64,000 nt of DNA from Brevibacillus fluminis (GTDB lineage: Bacteria; Bacillota; Bacilli; Brevibacillales; Brevibacillaceae): positions 248,001-312,000 of the forward strand of contig NZ_RHHQ01000012.1 in assembly GCF_003710825.1 (NCBI RefSeq), in the 5' to 3' direction. This document shows, piece by piece, positions 53,876-63,742 of this stretch. The position numbers and the translations under genes are program-made. Below the pieces are notes generated by a model. That model was not told the DNA's origin. It was given only the letters and a program-made list of their open reading frames with translations, and did no database searches. The first letter of the stretch is position 1; every line of letters begins with the position of its first letter.

Positions 53876-55933
53876 ATGATGGATTGGAACGAGATTCTCG
53901 AGGCATTGCCTGCGACGGTTTCGAAAGACGCGACCGTGAAGCACGCCTTGCAAATGCTGAATGCCGCTCCGCAAAAGGTAGTGTTCGTCACGGAAGCGGA
54001 CGCCATCATCGGCTATGTGGACGGCGAAAGCATACTGGAGCAGATTGAGCAAAGCAGCCTGGGAGCGCCGATCACCTACAAAACGGACATGCTCAAGGTG
54101 CCGTGCACAAATCCGGTTGAGTTTTACCACAATGTGTCGATCGTGCTCGGGGTAAACCAGCAAGGCGAGCCGGTCGGGTTCACCACATTCGCGGAGGCGC
54201 GAAACAAGATCACGCAGACGCAGCTACACCGAAAAAATCAAATTTTCCACAGCTCCGGCATCGGGCTGATCACCACGGATTGCCAGTTCCGCATCACATT
54301 TATCAATGAGCGTGCGGAAGCGATACTTGGGCTCTCACGCAATTTTTTGCTGAACCGCAATTACAAGAAGCTGCTCGCCATCGATGTGCTCGAAGAGGTT
54401 TTGCAAGGCGGGCAGCTCGTCAATGTCACCAGCTCGCTCAATTTCAAGCAGATGATCGGCAACTTTTCACCGCTCATCGAGCATGGCAAAATCCAGGGCA
54501 TCGTCCACATTTTTTATCAGAGGCAGCAATTGGAGCAAGCGATTCAGGATTTGGAACTGGTGCGCAACCTGAACGACGACATCCAGGCGATCTACTCGTC
54601 TTCAAATGAAGAGATTCTCGTCATGAATGGACAGGGGCGGATCATGCGCTTGGCTGGGACGTATTTGCAGGAGTTTTGGATGTATGCCGATCCGCATCTG
54701 CTGATCGGCAAGCAGATGGACGAGCTGCAGAAAGAAGGATTTTTCCGGCAAAACATTTTGCAAATCTGCCGTAAGCAAAAAGGTAAACACGTGTTCATTC
54801 AGGAAAATGCCAAAGGACGCAAGGTGTGGTCCGTGGCGACCCCCGTGTTCCACGGTGAGACGTTAGAAAAAATCGTGATCATCTCACGCGACATCACGGA
54901 GCTCAATCAGCTGAAGGAAGAGCTGGAAACCGTCAAAAAGAAATCGGATCGGTACAAGCAGGAGCTCGACCAGATCTTGAATAAGACCCAGCAGGAAAAA
55001 AAGCTAATCTACAGGTCGAAGGTGATGGAAAATCTGGAGGACCAGATCAAGCAGATTGCCCTGGTGAATTCGACCGTGCTGCTTTACGGACAGTCCGGGG
55101 TCGGGAAGGAAGTGTTCGCGCAGGCGATTCATAAATACAGCCGACGCAGCGAGCAGCCGCTGATTCGGGTCAACTGTGGGGCAATCCCTGAGAATTTGAT
55201 CGAGAGCGAGTTTTTCGGCTATGAAAAAGGGGCGTTCACCGGAGCTGACCGCAACGGCAAGCCCGGTTTGTTCGAGTTGGCTCACAACGGCAGCATTTTC
55301 CTCGATGAGATCACCGAAATGCCGCTCAACATGCAGGTCAAGCTGCTGCGCGTATTACAAGAGCGGGAAATCACGCGAATCGGCGGGGTGAAAAGCCGCA
55401 AGATCGACGTGCGCGTCATCGCGGCCACCAATCGCGACATCAAGAAAATGGTGGAGGAAAACAAATTTCGCGAAGACCTTTATTACCGGCTGAACGTTAT
55501 CCCGCTCCATATCCCGGCGCTGCGCGAGCGGGTAGAGGACATCATCTCGCTGTCGATCGCGTTTTTGCAGCAATACAACGACGCGTACCAGCGGCAAAAA
55601 ACGCTGACGCGCGAAGCGCTCGACGTGCTGGAGAGCTATCACTGGCCAGGAAATGTCAGAGAATTGCAAAATGTTTTGGAGCGGAGCATCGTAACGACGA
55701 AGGATGACGCGATCAAGGGAGAGGATGTCATGGCGATCCTGTACGGCGAGGAAAAGGATACGAAAATCAAGCCGATCATCGGTTCTATCGTGCCGCTCAA
55801 GGAGGCGGTGGATGAAGTGGAGGGACAGCTCATCCGCTCCGCGCTGCAAAAATACGGGACAGCAGCAAAGGCGGCGGAGATTCTCGGCATCAGCCAGGCC
55901 ACGATGAGCCGCAAGATTAAACAACTGCTGTAG
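53876..55933 (+). CDS. sigma-54-dependent activator with CBS and PAS domains
   Basis: 685 residues from the ATG at 53876 (AGGTGG upstream). Order: CBS-like pair (about 10-115), two PAS domains (about 125-240 and 250-355), coiled-coil linker, AAA+ domain with Walker A GQSGVGKE near 402, the sigma-54-contact loop GAFTGA and Walker B SIFLDEITEMP, then a Fis-type helix-turn-helix (AAKAAEILGISQATMSRKIK). Built like PrdR/BkdR/LevR-class Firmicute enhancer-binding proteins. The sigma-54 promoters at 49206, 49491 and perhaps 41186 are its likely targets. The inducing ligand is probably sensed by the PAS or CBS part. Confidence 0.92.
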   Translation: MMDWNEILEALPATVSKDATVKHALQMLNAAPQKVVFVTEADAIIGYVDGESILEQIEQSSLGAPITYKTDMLKVPCTNPVEFYHNVSIVLGVNQQGEPVGFTTFAEARNKITQTQLHRKNQIFHSSGIGLITTDCQFRITFINERAEAILGLSRNFLLNRNYKKLLAIDVLEEVLQGGQLVNVTSSLNFKQMIGNFSPLIEHGKIQGIVHIFYQRQQLEQAIQDLELVRNLNDDIQAIYSSSNEEILVMNGQGRIMRLAGTYLQEFWMYADPHLLIGKQMDELQKEGFFRQNILQICRKQKGKHVFIQENAKGRKVWSVATPVFHGETLEKIVIISRDITELNQLKEELETVKKKSDRYKQELDQILNKTQQEKKLIYRSKVMENLEDQIKQIALVNSTVLLYGQSGVGKEVFAQAIHKYSRRSEQPLIRVNCGAIPENLIESEFFGYEKGAFTGADRNGKPGLFELAHNGSIFLDEITEMPLNMQVKLLRVLQEREITRIGGVKSRKIDVRVIAATNRDIKKMVEENKFREDLYYRLNVIPLHIPALRERVEDIISLSIAFLQQYNDAYQRQKTLTREALDVLESYHWPGNVRELQNVLERSIVTTKDDAIKGEDVMAILYGEEKDTKIKPIIGSIVPLKEAVDEVEGQLIRSALQKYGTAAKAAEILGISQATMSRKIKQLL

Positions 55934-55947
55934 AGGAGGTCATCGTC

Positions 55948-56829
55948 ATGTTCACGCTGCCAGAAACACGCTTCGATTTTGCCGGGGACGAGTACATTTA
56001 TGCGGAAATCTCGCGGGAGATGGGGCTTGCGAGCAACTTCAAGGCGCTTGCGATCACGAACGAGCTGCGCAAGCGCAACATTCCGGGGCTCATCGACATT
56101 TGTCCGGCAAACGCCTCCTACCTGGTCCGCTTTAATCCAGAGATCATTTCGTCGCAAGATTTGCTCGATTATTTGATCGAGATCGACATCACCAAAAGCA
56201 ATGTTGCGGAGCTGAACCTGTCCACGCGGATCGTTGAGATTCCGACCTGGTACGACGATCCGATCACCCGCTCCTATTCGGAGCGCTTCGCAAGCCGACA
56301 CCAGCATCCGGGCCTATCGGATTTCGATTTCGTGATGAAATGCAACGGCTTTACGGACAAGGCCGCATTCATCCAGGCGCACTCGTCCACGCCGTATTTT
56401 ATTACGATGGTAGGCTACATTCCCGGGACCTCATGGGAGTTTCCGCTCGGTACGACTAACGAAGAGATTTTGCAGGCGCCCAAATATTTGAGCCCGCGCT
56501 CAAAGACGCCGAACCGCGCGATCGGCTTGGGCGGCGCGTTCAATGCTATCTATCCGGTCGACAGTCCGGGCAGCTACCAATTGATCGGCATGTCGGCGGT
56601 GCCGGTTTACGACAAGGAGCGGCGCTATCCAGAGCTGTGCGACTACGTGCTGGCAAAGCCGGGAGACATCTGGCGGCACCGCCCGATTGACGAGGCGGAA
56701 TACTGGCAGATCGTTGCGGACGTGGAAAAGGGGACATACACATACCGGACACGGGACGTCGAGTTTTCGCCAAAAGAATATTTGCTGCGCGGTAAAGCGT
56801 ACATTGCATTATTGATGGAGGGATTTTAA
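55948..56829 (+). CDS. pxpB: 5-oxoprolinase subunit B-like (PxpB/KipI family)
   Basis: 293 residues, GAGGAGG upstream. KipI/allophanate hydrolase subunit 1 fold: PANASYLVRFNP-like start, then GYIPGTSWEFPLG and PNRAIGLGGAFNAIYP, corresponding to the PxpB cyclophilin-like core. About 50-60 residues longer than PxpB of B. subtilis, mostly at the C-terminus. With PxpC and PxpA it cleaves 5-oxoproline using ATP. No pxpA is seen nearby. Directly abuts the next gene. Confidence 0.88.
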   Translation: MFTLPETRFDFAGDEYIYAEISREMGLASNFKALAITNELRKRNIPGLIDICPANASYLVRFNPEIISSQDLLDYLIEIDITKSNVAELNLSTRIVEIPTWYDDPITRSYSERFASRHQHPGLSDFDFVMKCNGFTDKAAFIQAHSSTPYFITMVGYIPGTSWEFPLGTTNEEILQAPKYLSPRSKTPNRAIGLGGAFNAIYPVDSPGSYQLIGMSAVPVYDKERRYPELCDYVLAKPGDIWRHRPIDEAEYWQIVADVEKGTYTYRTRDVEFSPKEYLLRGKAYIALLMEGF

Positions 56830-57804
56830 ATGATTCGGGTGCTGGAGCCGGGATTGTCGACCACTGTGCAGGATATGGGCAGAGACGGCTATTATCATTT
56901 GGGCATACCACCGTCAGGGGCGGCGGACAAATATTCGTATGCGCTTGGGAATATGCTGCTGGGCAATCCGGCATCGTTTGCGGCGCTTGAGATGTCGCTC
57001 TTCTGTCCCAAGCTTGCATTCGGCAAAAAGACCGTGATCGCCATCACCGGCGCACCGGTTTTGGCTTATGTGAACGAGCAGGAAATCCCGATGTGGCAAA
57101 ACGTCGAGGTACGTGCGGGGGACATCTTGTCGTTCGGCCATGTGGCTGCGGGGGTTCATGCGTATTTGTGCGTATCGGGTGGCATCGCGGTGCCGGAGAT
57201 CATGGGCAGCAAATCGACGTATGCGCAGAGCGGGCTCGGCGGGTTTCACGGACGCAAGCTGCAGAAGGGCGATGAGGTCGAGATCGGCGAGCCGCTTCCC
57301 GGTTACGCCCGGCAAGTCGGCAAGCAGATCGGCGAAGATGCACTGCCTGTATTTCAAAAGGAGCTTGATGTACGGGTCGTCCTCGGGTTGGCGAGCCACC
57401 GCATCAGCGATGAGGGAGTTCGTGCCTTCCTCAATGAAGCGTGGGTCGTTTCCTCCGAGGCCAATCGGGTCGGCTATCGGTTCCATGGGCCAAGCGTGCA
57501 TTTTGAACCGTTCGAGACGCCTTTCGGGGCGGGCAGCGGGTACTCCAATGTCGTCGATACCGCGTATATGCTCGGCGGGATCTTGCTGACGAACAGCGAG
57601 GAAATCATCATTCAGCTGAGCGATGCGACGACGGGCGGTGGCTTCATGACAATGGGAGTCGTCATCAGCCCCGATCTCGATCGGATCGCCCAGTTGAGGC
57701 CGACCGGCATCGTCCGTTTCCATGCGGTGACCGTCACACAAGCGTATGAAGCCCGAATGGCCAAAAAACAAAAGCTTCTGCTGGTCGCAGAGCAGTTGAA
57801 GTAA
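56830..57804 (+). CDS. pxpC: 5-oxoprolinase subunit C-like (PxpC/KipA, biotin-dependent carboxylase family)
   Basis: 324 residues, ATG immediately after the pxpB stop. Starts with the family signature LEPGLSTTVQDMGRDGYYHL followed by GIPPSGAADKYSYALGNMLL, and has the late GGGFMTMGVVI. Allophanate hydrolase subunit 2 / KipA family. Forms the enzyme core with PxpB. In context it probably acts on the product or a relative of the HyuAB substrate. Confidence 0.9.
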   Translation: MIRVLEPGLSTTVQDMGRDGYYHLGIPPSGAADKYSYALGNMLLGNPASFAALEMSLFCPKLAFGKKTVIAITGAPVLAYVNEQEIPMWQNVEVRAGDILSFGHVAAGVHAYLCVSGGIAVPEIMGSKSTYAQSGLGGFHGRKLQKGDEVEIGEPLPGYARQVGKQIGEDALPVFQKELDVRVVLGLASHRISDEGVRAFLNEAWVVSSEANRVGYRFHGPSVHFEPFETPFGAGSGYSNVVDTAYMLGGILLTNSEEIIIQLSDATTGGGFMTMGVVISPDLDRIAQLRPTGIVRFHAVTVTQAYEARMAKKQKLLLVAEQLK

Positions 57805-57817
57805 CAAAAATCCGAAA

Positions 57818-57845
57818 TTGCAAAAAACGGAAGAGTCGCTACAAT
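57818..57845 (+). promoter_or_regulatory. promoter candidate for the VOC gene
   Basis: TTGCAA (57818-57823), a 16-nt spacer and TACAAT (57840-57845). Confidence 0.5.
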
Positions 57846-57881
57846 AAGGGGAAGTAAAGACGGGAAGAGGAGGCCAAGGCA

Positions 57882-58274
57882 ATGAAGATGAGCATCGATC
57901 GACTGGATCATCTCGTCCTGACGGTAGCCGACGTCGAAGCGACGGTTCGCTTTTACACCACCGTGATGGGGATGGAGGAAGTCACGTTTAAAGGGGGCCG
58001 CAAAGCGCTTCAGTTCGGCCGTCAAAAGATCAATCTGCATCAAGCAGGACGCGAGTATGAACCGAAAGCGCTGCGGCCGACGCCTGGCTCGGCGGACCTC
58101 TGCTTCATATCGACGCTGCCGCTTGCGGATGTGATGATTCATCTGACCGAGCAAGGCGTCGCGATTGAAGAAGGACCCGTGGAGAGGACTGGCGCGAACG
58201 GCACGATCCTGTCCGTGTATTTCCGCGATCTGGACCAAAACTTGATCGAGGTGTCCAATTACATAGAGAACTAG
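57882..58274 (+). CDS. VOC-family (glyoxalase-like) protein
   Basis: 130 residues, GAGGAGG upstream. One vicinal-oxygen-chelate domain: RLDHLVLTVADVEATVRFYT near the N-terminus (His ligand), QKINLHQAGREYEP in the middle, and FRDLDQNLIEVSNY at the end (Glu ligand). Resembles small Bacillus VOC proteins of the lactoylglutathione-lyase/fosfomycin-resistance superfamily; reaction unknown. Own promoter and terminator. Confidence 0.88.
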   Translation: MKMSIDRLDHLVLTVADVEATVRFYTTVMGMEEVTFKGGRKALQFGRQKINLHQAGREYEPKALRPTPGSADLCFISTLPLADVMIHLTEQGVAIEEGPVERTGANGTILSVYFRDLDQNLIEVSNYIEN

Positions 58275-58283
58275 CCCGATACG

Positions 58284-58330
58284 AAAAAACACCCGTTTCC
58301 CGAATGAAAGTCGGGAGTGGGTGTTTTTTT
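58284..58330. terminator. bidirectional terminator
   Basis: AACACCC/GGGTGTT with an inner CCCGA/TCGGG stem, A's before and seven T's after. Serves the VOC gene and the convergent esterase. Confidence 0.92.
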
Positions 58331-58351
58331 GCTGTTCAAAAGGATCGATTA

Positions 58352-59113
58352 CTAGGCTTGGCTATGTCCCTGAACGATGCGGCCGATAAATGCGGCGCAC
58401 TGCTCGGCGATCGCCTGCTTGTCATGGTCGAGCGTCGCCACATGGTAGGAGTTGCTGAGCACGACCTTGCGCTTTTCAGTCGAATGCAAATGCTCCAAAA
58501 TATAGTCCGAATCAGTGGGCGGAACCACATGGTCATCCGCGGAAACGAAGACCAGGGCAGGGCAATTGATGAAGGGGAGCTTTTTTCTCACCTGCTCTTT
58601 GAACGTCAAAAACTGCTTCACGGCAGCGATCGGCACTTGAGGATAAACGAGCTCTTGTGCGTCGGGGTCCTTGATATCCGAGCCGATGCCGGTCAAATAG
58701 GAGTCGGTCGTGACGCTCGCCAGCGTTTCGAAGTTTTCGACTTTGACGGCGGCGTTGATCAGCATCAACCCACCTGTTTCAGGGAAGCGATGAGCCAGAT
58801 GCAGCGCGATGGTGCCGCCCATGGATAAGCCTGCGACAAACACATGATCACACTGCGCGGCCAAAAGCTGATAGCCTTCTTCCGCAGAGGCGATCCAGTC
58901 TTCATATGTCGTTCTTTCCAAATCCTCATAGTGCGTACCGTGCCCTTTGAGCAAAGGGGCAAGTACGGTAAAGCCGCATGCCGCCAAATGCTCCGCGAGA
59001 TAACGAATGCTTTGGGGGGTGCCGGTGAATCCGTGCTGGACCAATACGCCGATATGGTTCCCTTTACTGAAAAATGGTTCAGCCCCCGCTAAAACAGGAA
59101 ACGATTGAGACAT
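58352..59113 (-). CDS. carboxylesterase / alpha-beta hydrolase (Est30-like)
   Basis: 253 residues from the ATG at 59113 (GGGAGG 8 nt upstream). LVQHGFTGTPQSIRYLAEHL near the N-terminus supplies the oxyanion loop. Nucleophile elbow GLSMGG, acid in SADDHVVPP, His in SYHVATLDHD, all as in Geobacillus Est30 and Bacillus YvaK. Cytoplasmic esterase for short-chain esters. Confidence 0.9.
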   Translation of the reverse strand: MSQSFPVLAGAEPFFSKGNHIGVLVQHGFTGTPQSIRYLAEHLAACGFTVLAPLLKGHGTHYEDLERTTYEDWIASAEEGYQLLAAQCDHVFVAGLSMGGTIALHLAHRFPETGGLMLINAAVKVENFETLASVTTDSYLTGIGSDIKDPDAQELVYPQVPIAAVKQFLTFKEQVRKKLPFINCPALVFVSADDHVVPPTDSDYILEHLHSTEKRKVVLSNSYHVATLDHDKQAIAEQCAAFIGRIVQGHSQA

Positions 59114-59191
59114 AGGAAGCACCTCCCAGAACAATTATATTTTTTCGATATATTTCCAATGTTACTAGTGATTTCCCTGCTAAACCAGTAT

Positions 59192-59203
59192 GTTTGATCA
59201 AAC
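59192..59203. promoter_or_regulatory. 12-bp perfect palindrome before the chemoreceptor gene
   Basis: GTTTGATCAAAC lies in the intergenic region between the divergent esterase and chemoreceptor genes; a possible operator. Confidence 0.3.
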
Positions 59204-59327
59204 AAATAAAATAAAGAAATATAAAGGAATATCATAATGTGCTTGTAAATGAAACGCTGGTCCTAGGTGAAACGTACTATATGCAGAGGAGATTACATAA
59301 CTTTTCCGCAATTGGAGGGAGCCGTCG

Positions 59328-61292
59328 ATGAAAAAACGGTTGCAGCTACAGATTTTGATTCCGTTTCTCGCGCTGATTCTTCTATCCGTGGCCGTCGTTT
59401 CGGTGGTGAGCTACGTAGTGTCGGTGAACACGACAATGGAAGTACTGACGCAAAATATAGGTCAAAGGATGGAACAGACAGATAAAACCTTTGATTTGTA
59501 TTTTAAAAAGACAGAAAATATCGTCAGCATGCTGGCAAAGGCGGATGAATTCGCCAACTATGAAACCCAGCATGGGCAGTTGATGAATACATTGGAAGCA
59601 TTTGAAGATTCGGGTGCCTATTTCGGCACGGAAAAGGGCGAGTACTTCAGTACGGGGGCTTGGCAGGACGTACCAAAAGATTTCGATCCTCGCAAGCGTG
59701 TCTGGTATCAAAAGGCCGTCCAGCATAAAGGAGAGATCATCTGGACCGACCCGTATGCCGATGCGAGCGATCCTAAGTCGATGACGATCACCGCTGCTGA
59801 AGCGATCTACAAGGGGGAGCAGCTTGTAGGGGTTGTAGCGATCGATGTGGCACCGACCGAGCTGATCGACCTCGCCAAAGATATCAAAATCGGCGATACC
59901 GGACATGCCATACTGCTCGACGCAAACGGGATCGTCCTCTATCATCCGGATCAAGCGGCGATCGGGACGGACATGTCAAAAGAAGATACATACCGCCAGA
60001 TGCAGGCGAAGGGCGCAGCTGGTGATTTGCAAATCGACGTCAATGATGACATTTTCACGATGAGCTATGTCACTAACGAAGTAACGGGCTGGAAGCTGAT
60101 CGGCACGGTGAAAGTCAATGAGCTGGCAAGTCGGGCTGGCGTCATTTTCAACCCTCTGCTGATTACGTGCCTCATTCTGCTCGCCATCGCGACGCTGATT
60201 TCCATCCTCCTCGCTCGCGGCATCACCAAGCCGATCCAGCGCCTCGGTCAATCGATCGAAGAGGTCGAAAAGGGCAATCTAGGCATCGTGATGACGACGA
60301 ATCGGGAAGACGAGATCGGCCAGCTCACCCGCCGTGTCAACAAAATGGTAGAGCAAAACCGCGAGATCATCGGCAAGATTCAGGAGTATGCGCAGCACGC
60401 GGCAGATTCGGCCGAATCGCTGTCCACAAATATCAACGTGAACAATGACATCGCGGGCCAAATCCACGAATCAATGGCACAGGTGGCAGCAGGCGCCCAT
60501 CAGCAACAAAAGCAGACAGAAGAGGGTATGCGCGCGCTCGAGGAAATGTCGGTCGGCTTGCAAAGATTTGCCGAAACGGCATCGATTGTATCGGAAGCGA
60601 CTGTGGAGACAGCGAATAAGGCGGAGCAGGGCGACAAATCGATTCGCCAGGCCGTTGCGGAGATGGATGCGATCAACCAGTCGGTCACGCTGGCAGCCGA
60701 TACTGTCGAGCAGCTCGGCAAGCGTTCGCAGCAGATCGAGGAAATCGTCGTCGCCATTACCGCGATTTCGTCCCAAACCAACCTGCTTTCGCTGAATGCA
60801 GCGATTGAGGCGGCACGGGCAGGAGAGCATGGCAAAGGTTTTGCGGTCGTAGCGGGCGAAGTGCGCAAGCTAGCGGAGCAATCCGCCGAATCAGCGAAGC
60901 GGATCGAGCAGCTGATCAAGGAAATCCAAAATGAGACGGCCCATGCGATCAGCTCGATGGATGTCGTTAGCAGCAATGCGTCGGCAGGCATGGAAGCAGT
61001 GAAGAGAAGCGGCGAGATGTTCCGCGTTATTATGCAGCAGATCAAGCAAGTCTCCGATCAAATCCAGAGCGCATCAGCCATTTCGGAGGAAATGTCGGCC
61101 AGCTCGGAAGAAATTTTGGCAGCGGTCGACGAAACGGCGAAAATCGCCCAGCTATCGTCCGGCAAGGCTGGTGAAGTAGCCAGTTCGATTGAGGAACAGG
61201 TGAAGTCGCTCGATCAACTTGCAGGCTCAGGCGAATCGCTCAACAAGATGGCACATGAGCTGAAAAGATTGACAGACCGCTATACGGTTTAA
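59328..61292 (+). CDS. methyl-accepting chemotaxis protein with dCache sensor
   Basis: 654 residues, GGAGGGAG upstream. First helix 7-29; double Cache sensor outside the cell (about 35-275; [20 protein letters not shown] and [18 protein letters not shown] are typical); second helix about 279-300; HAMP to about 355; signalling coiled coil with the conserved hairpin ([20 protein letters not shown]). No CheR-binding pentapeptide. Cache receptors of this type often sense amino acids or organic acids; ligand unknown. Confidence 0.93.
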   Translation: MKKRLQLQILIPFLALILLSVAVVSVVSYVVSVNTTMEVLTQNIGQRMEQTDKTFDLYFKKTENIVSMLAKADEFANYETQHGQLMNTLEAFEDSGAYFGTEKGEYFSTGAWQDVPKDFDPRKRVWYQKAVQHKGEIIWTDPYADASDPKSMTITAAEAIYKGEQLVGVVAIDVAPTELIDLAKDIKIGDTGHAILLDANGIVLYHPDQAAIGTDMSKEDTYRQMQAKGAAGDLQIDVNDDIFTMSYVTNEVTGWKLIGTVKVNELASRAGVIFNPLLITCLILLAIATLISILLARGITKPIQRLGQSIEEVEKGNLGIVMTTNREDEIGQLTRRVNKMVEQNREIIGKIQEYAQHAADSAESLSTNINVNNDIAGQIHESMAQVAAGAHQQQKQTEEGMRALEEMSVGLQRFAETASIVSEATVETANKAEQGDKSIRQAVAEMDAINQSVTLAADTVEQLGKRSQQIEEIVVAITAISSQTNLLSLNAAIEAARAGEHGKGFAVVAGEVRKLAEQSAESAKRIEQLIKEIQNETAHAISSMDVVSSNASAGMEAVKRSGEMFRVIMQQIKQVSDQIQSASAISEEMSASSEEILAAVDETAKIAQLSSGKAGEVASSIEEQVKSLDQLAGSGESLNKMAHELKRLTDRYTV

Positions 61293-61304
61293 AGTAAGCA
61301 GAAA

Positions 61305-61335
61305 AGAAGCGTACCTGTGGGGACGCTTCTTTTTA
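61305..61335 (+). terminator. terminator of the chemoreceptor gene
   Basis: AGAAGCGT and ACGCTTCT arms around a 10-nt loop, then five T's. Confidence 0.88.
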
Positions 61336-61346
61336 TACAACTGCGG

Positions 61347-61368
61347 CTACGCCAAAAGCTTGGCGTAG
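61347..61368. repeat. additional hairpin
   Basis: A perfect 9-bp stem CTACGCCAA-AAGC-TTGGCGTAG just after the chemoreceptor terminator, without a U-tract. Confidence 0.5.
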
Positions 61369-61440
61369 CTAGGTTTTCTAATGAAGAGGTATCGCAGGAA
61401 TTGTCAATTAAAAGGGAATTTTGATAATGGGAGTAACTTT

Positions 61441-61469
61441 TTGCAGGATGAGGCGTCTTTTAATACGAT
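61441..61469 (+). promoter_or_regulatory. promoter candidate for the YcdB-type gene
   Basis: TTGCAG (61441-61446), a 17-nt spacer and TACGAT (61464-61469), 40 bp before the start. Confidence 0.5.
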
Positions 61470-61508
61470 GGAAAATACTAGTATATTTGGAAGGGACGTA
61501 TTTTATTC

Positions 61509-63131
61509 ATGATGAAACAAAAGCTGACTCGAATTCTCGGAACAGTCGTAGCAGTGAGCCTCTTATCGGCGACACCAGCTTGGGCCAAGCCCATTGAGCG
61601 GCATGCAGGCAATGGCCACCAGGTGCAATCGATTTCCATCAAGAAGATCCCCTCGGATATGACAAAAGCGCTTCAAGACCTATACAAGCTGATACCCGAA
61701 CTGAAAGATTTGCGCGTAAGCAGCGCTGACATTTGGGAGGATGAAGACGGCACAAGCGAATGGAGCTTCACACTCTTAAACAAGGAGAAGAAAGAGAGCA
61801 AATCGATGGTCCGGGTGAATCTAACCATTGATCCTGACACGGGCAAGCTCCTCAATTACATGATTTTCAATTCAGACTGGAATCCGACGAAGTCGATTTC
61901 GGAAAAAGAGGCAAAGGAGATCGCTGACAAGTTTTTGAAAAAAGCGGTGGACAAGAGCGACCGTTATCAATTGGTGAAGATCAGCACCCAGACCGATGAT
62001 GATGGCGAGTATGAGTACGAGGATGAAGAAGGCGAAGGCGAAGGCGTATTGCAGCGCGAGCTCATCTATCAAATGACCGTCAATAAAATTCCGGTGTTGG
62101 GCACCGATATCCGCATAAAAATCGACGGGGACGGACATCTGACCCGATACACCAATTATTTCAATGAGATACCGGACGAATCGCGCTTCCCCGATGCCAA
62201 AAAGGCGCTCAGCAAGAAAAAAGCGGAGGCTGCGTACCTCGGTCTATTAGACATGCAGCTGATGTACAATGCCAATCAATTGGTGTGGGACAAGAATGGC
62301 GAAGAGGCGACCGGTCTGGGCCCTGTGCTCAAATACGTGCCTTCGTTCAGCGGCGCCATCGACGCGCTGACTGGCAAAGCAGCGTATGAATACGTAGAGG
62401 ACGACGAAGGAGGTAGCGAGCAAATACCTTACGAGAAAATCAAGCTCACTCCTCAAGGAAAAGACATTTTCATCAAATCGGCAGACGATGCCCAAAAAGT
62501 GCTGGAAGACGCGCTCGGCATCGATCTTTCGCAGGCGGACTACAACGAATCCGGCAACAAGCAAACGCGCAGCTATCGCTTTTATACGGACGAAGAGAAG
62601 GGTGGAAGCGTCGCACGCGTCATGATCGACGCGAAAACAGGACAGCTGCAGCTGATCGACTTCCGCAGCTATGACGACAGGACGGGAACGGGATTCAAGC
62701 CGGAAGAGGCAAAGGCTGCAGCTGTGAAGAAGTTGGAGCAGTGGCTCGGCAAAGATGTGACGGAAGTGTTCCTGACGGGAGGATGGTCGGATCCACAAGG
62801 CTATTCCTTTGAATTCCTGCCGTCCTACCAAGGCATTCCGGTGGAAAGCAGCGAAAATGAAGTCGAATTCGACGGCAAAGGAAATTTGACGAGATTGCGG
62901 ATTTCGCTACAAAACGATTTCTCCAAACTGCCAGACAGCGGGAAAGCGATCTCGGTCGAAGCGGCGGGTAGAATGTATTTGAAGAAAAATGCCCTGAAGC
63001 TGACCTATGTGCTGCAAGGAGTCGGCGAGGAGACGGGCAGCCCGCAAGTGGGACTGTACTATGTGCCGACGTATGAGGGTCGCGAAGCGTATGTCGATGC
63101 GATTACAGGAAAGTTCCAGACAGGCTGGTAA
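61509..63131 (+). CDS. secreted YcdB/YcdC-repeat (PepSY-like) protein
   Basis: 540 residues. Sec signal peptide ending at PAWAK (about 27). Repeated PepSY-like alpha/beta units (VRVNLTIDPDTGKLLNYMIF near 98-117, ARVMIDAKTGQLQLIDFRSY near 372-391, and a final YVPTYEGREAYVDAITGKFQ). Spore-formers carry such proteins as YcdB/YcdC-domain proteins, presumably cell-surface peptidase inhibitors or chaperones. An acidic run sits near 172-185. Function unproven. Confidence 0.82.
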   Translation: MMKQKLTRILGTVVAVSLLSATPAWAKPIERHAGNGHQVQSISIKKIPSDMTKALQDLYKLIPELKDLRVSSADIWEDEDGTSEWSFTLLNKEKKESKSMVRVNLTIDPDTGKLLNYMIFNSDWNPTKSISEKEAKEIADKFLKKAVDKSDRYQLVKISTQTDDDGEYEYEDEEGEGEGVLQRELIYQMTVNKIPVLGTDIRIKIDGDGHLTRYTNYFNEIPDESRFPDAKKALSKKKAEAAYLGLLDMQLMYNANQLVWDKNGEEATGLGPVLKYVPSFSGAIDALTGKAAYEYVEDDEGGSEQIPYEKIKLTPQGKDIFIKSADDAQKVLEDALGIDLSQADYNESGNKQTRSYRFYTDEEKGGSVARVMIDAKTGQLQLIDFRSYDDRTGTGFKPEEAKAAAVKKLEQWLGKDVTEVFLTGGWSDPQGYSFEFLPSYQGIPVESSENEVEFDGKGNLTRLRISLQNDFSKLPDSGKAISVEAAGRMYLKKNALKLTYVLQGVGEETGSPQVGLYYVPTYEGREAYVDAITGKFQTGW

Positions 63132-63163
63132 AAATCTTATAATGCAAAAATAAAAGCTAAAAA

Positions 63164-63196
63164 CCGTTTCCCAGTGAGTAGGGAGACGGTTTTTTG
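63164..63196 (+). terminator. terminator after the YcdB-type gene
   Basis: ACCGTTTCCC pairs with GGGAGACGGT (two G-U pairs) around AGTGAGTA, then six T's. On the minus strand it can also end the flavin reductase remnant. Confidence 0.85.
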
Positions 63197-63226
63197 TTGC
63201 GTTTTGGCAGGCTGGATATCCGAATT

Positions 63227-63622
63227 TTAGCTGTTCACGGATGCTTCAGCCGGTTTCGGCCCAAAAACGGGTGCCAACCTCGAGGGCATCAGCTGCTCAG
63301 ACAGGCCGAAATATTCGCAGAAATTCATAATCAGCGGCGACCATTTGAAAGGGTCGATGTAATTGGCGTGTCCGTCCATCAGGACACCCTCTTCGGCGTG
63401 GACTTTTACGATGCGCGTTTCGATGGCAGCCAAGGTGCTTGGTTCTTCAAAGTTGTGTACCTGAACGACGGTTGCTTCCAACTGAACGAGACATTCTTTA
63501 ACACGCGGCGCGGAAACAAGTGTGGAAGGGATCGGGGTCAAGCCTGCGACCCCGAATTTATCTTCCTCAAATCGGTATCCTTGCGCTGCCTTGGCATCCG
63601 GTACAGGATTTCTGCCCGTTTT
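63227..63622 (-). pseudogene. flavin reductase (DIM6/NTAB) family, N-terminally truncated
   Basis: From 63622 downwards the minus strand encodes KTGRNPVPDAKAAQGYRFEE, then GLTPIPSTLVSAPRVKECLV and a good C-terminus, the second half of an FMN-binding flavin reductase domain protein. The frame is blocked by a TGA at 63625-63623, and no other upstream frame gives the expected ~90-residue N-terminal flavin-binding half. An ATG at 63541 could start a 104-residue fragment, but that would lack the cofactor site. Judged a decayed gene. Confidence 0.72.
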
Positions 63623-63742
63623 TCAAATGCTGAGCGTAGTGTAGCACGGTTTTTTGGCGTGAAGTCGAAATCGGGAGTAAGACAGCAAGATCGCAAAAGG
63701 AATTGATTTCGATTTTGGGGCGATTACATGGCAGAAAGGCCG

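Noticed and set aside
56914..57882. 322-codon minus-strand frame over pxpC
   Set aside because: Antisense shadow; pxpC has family signatures and a coupled start.
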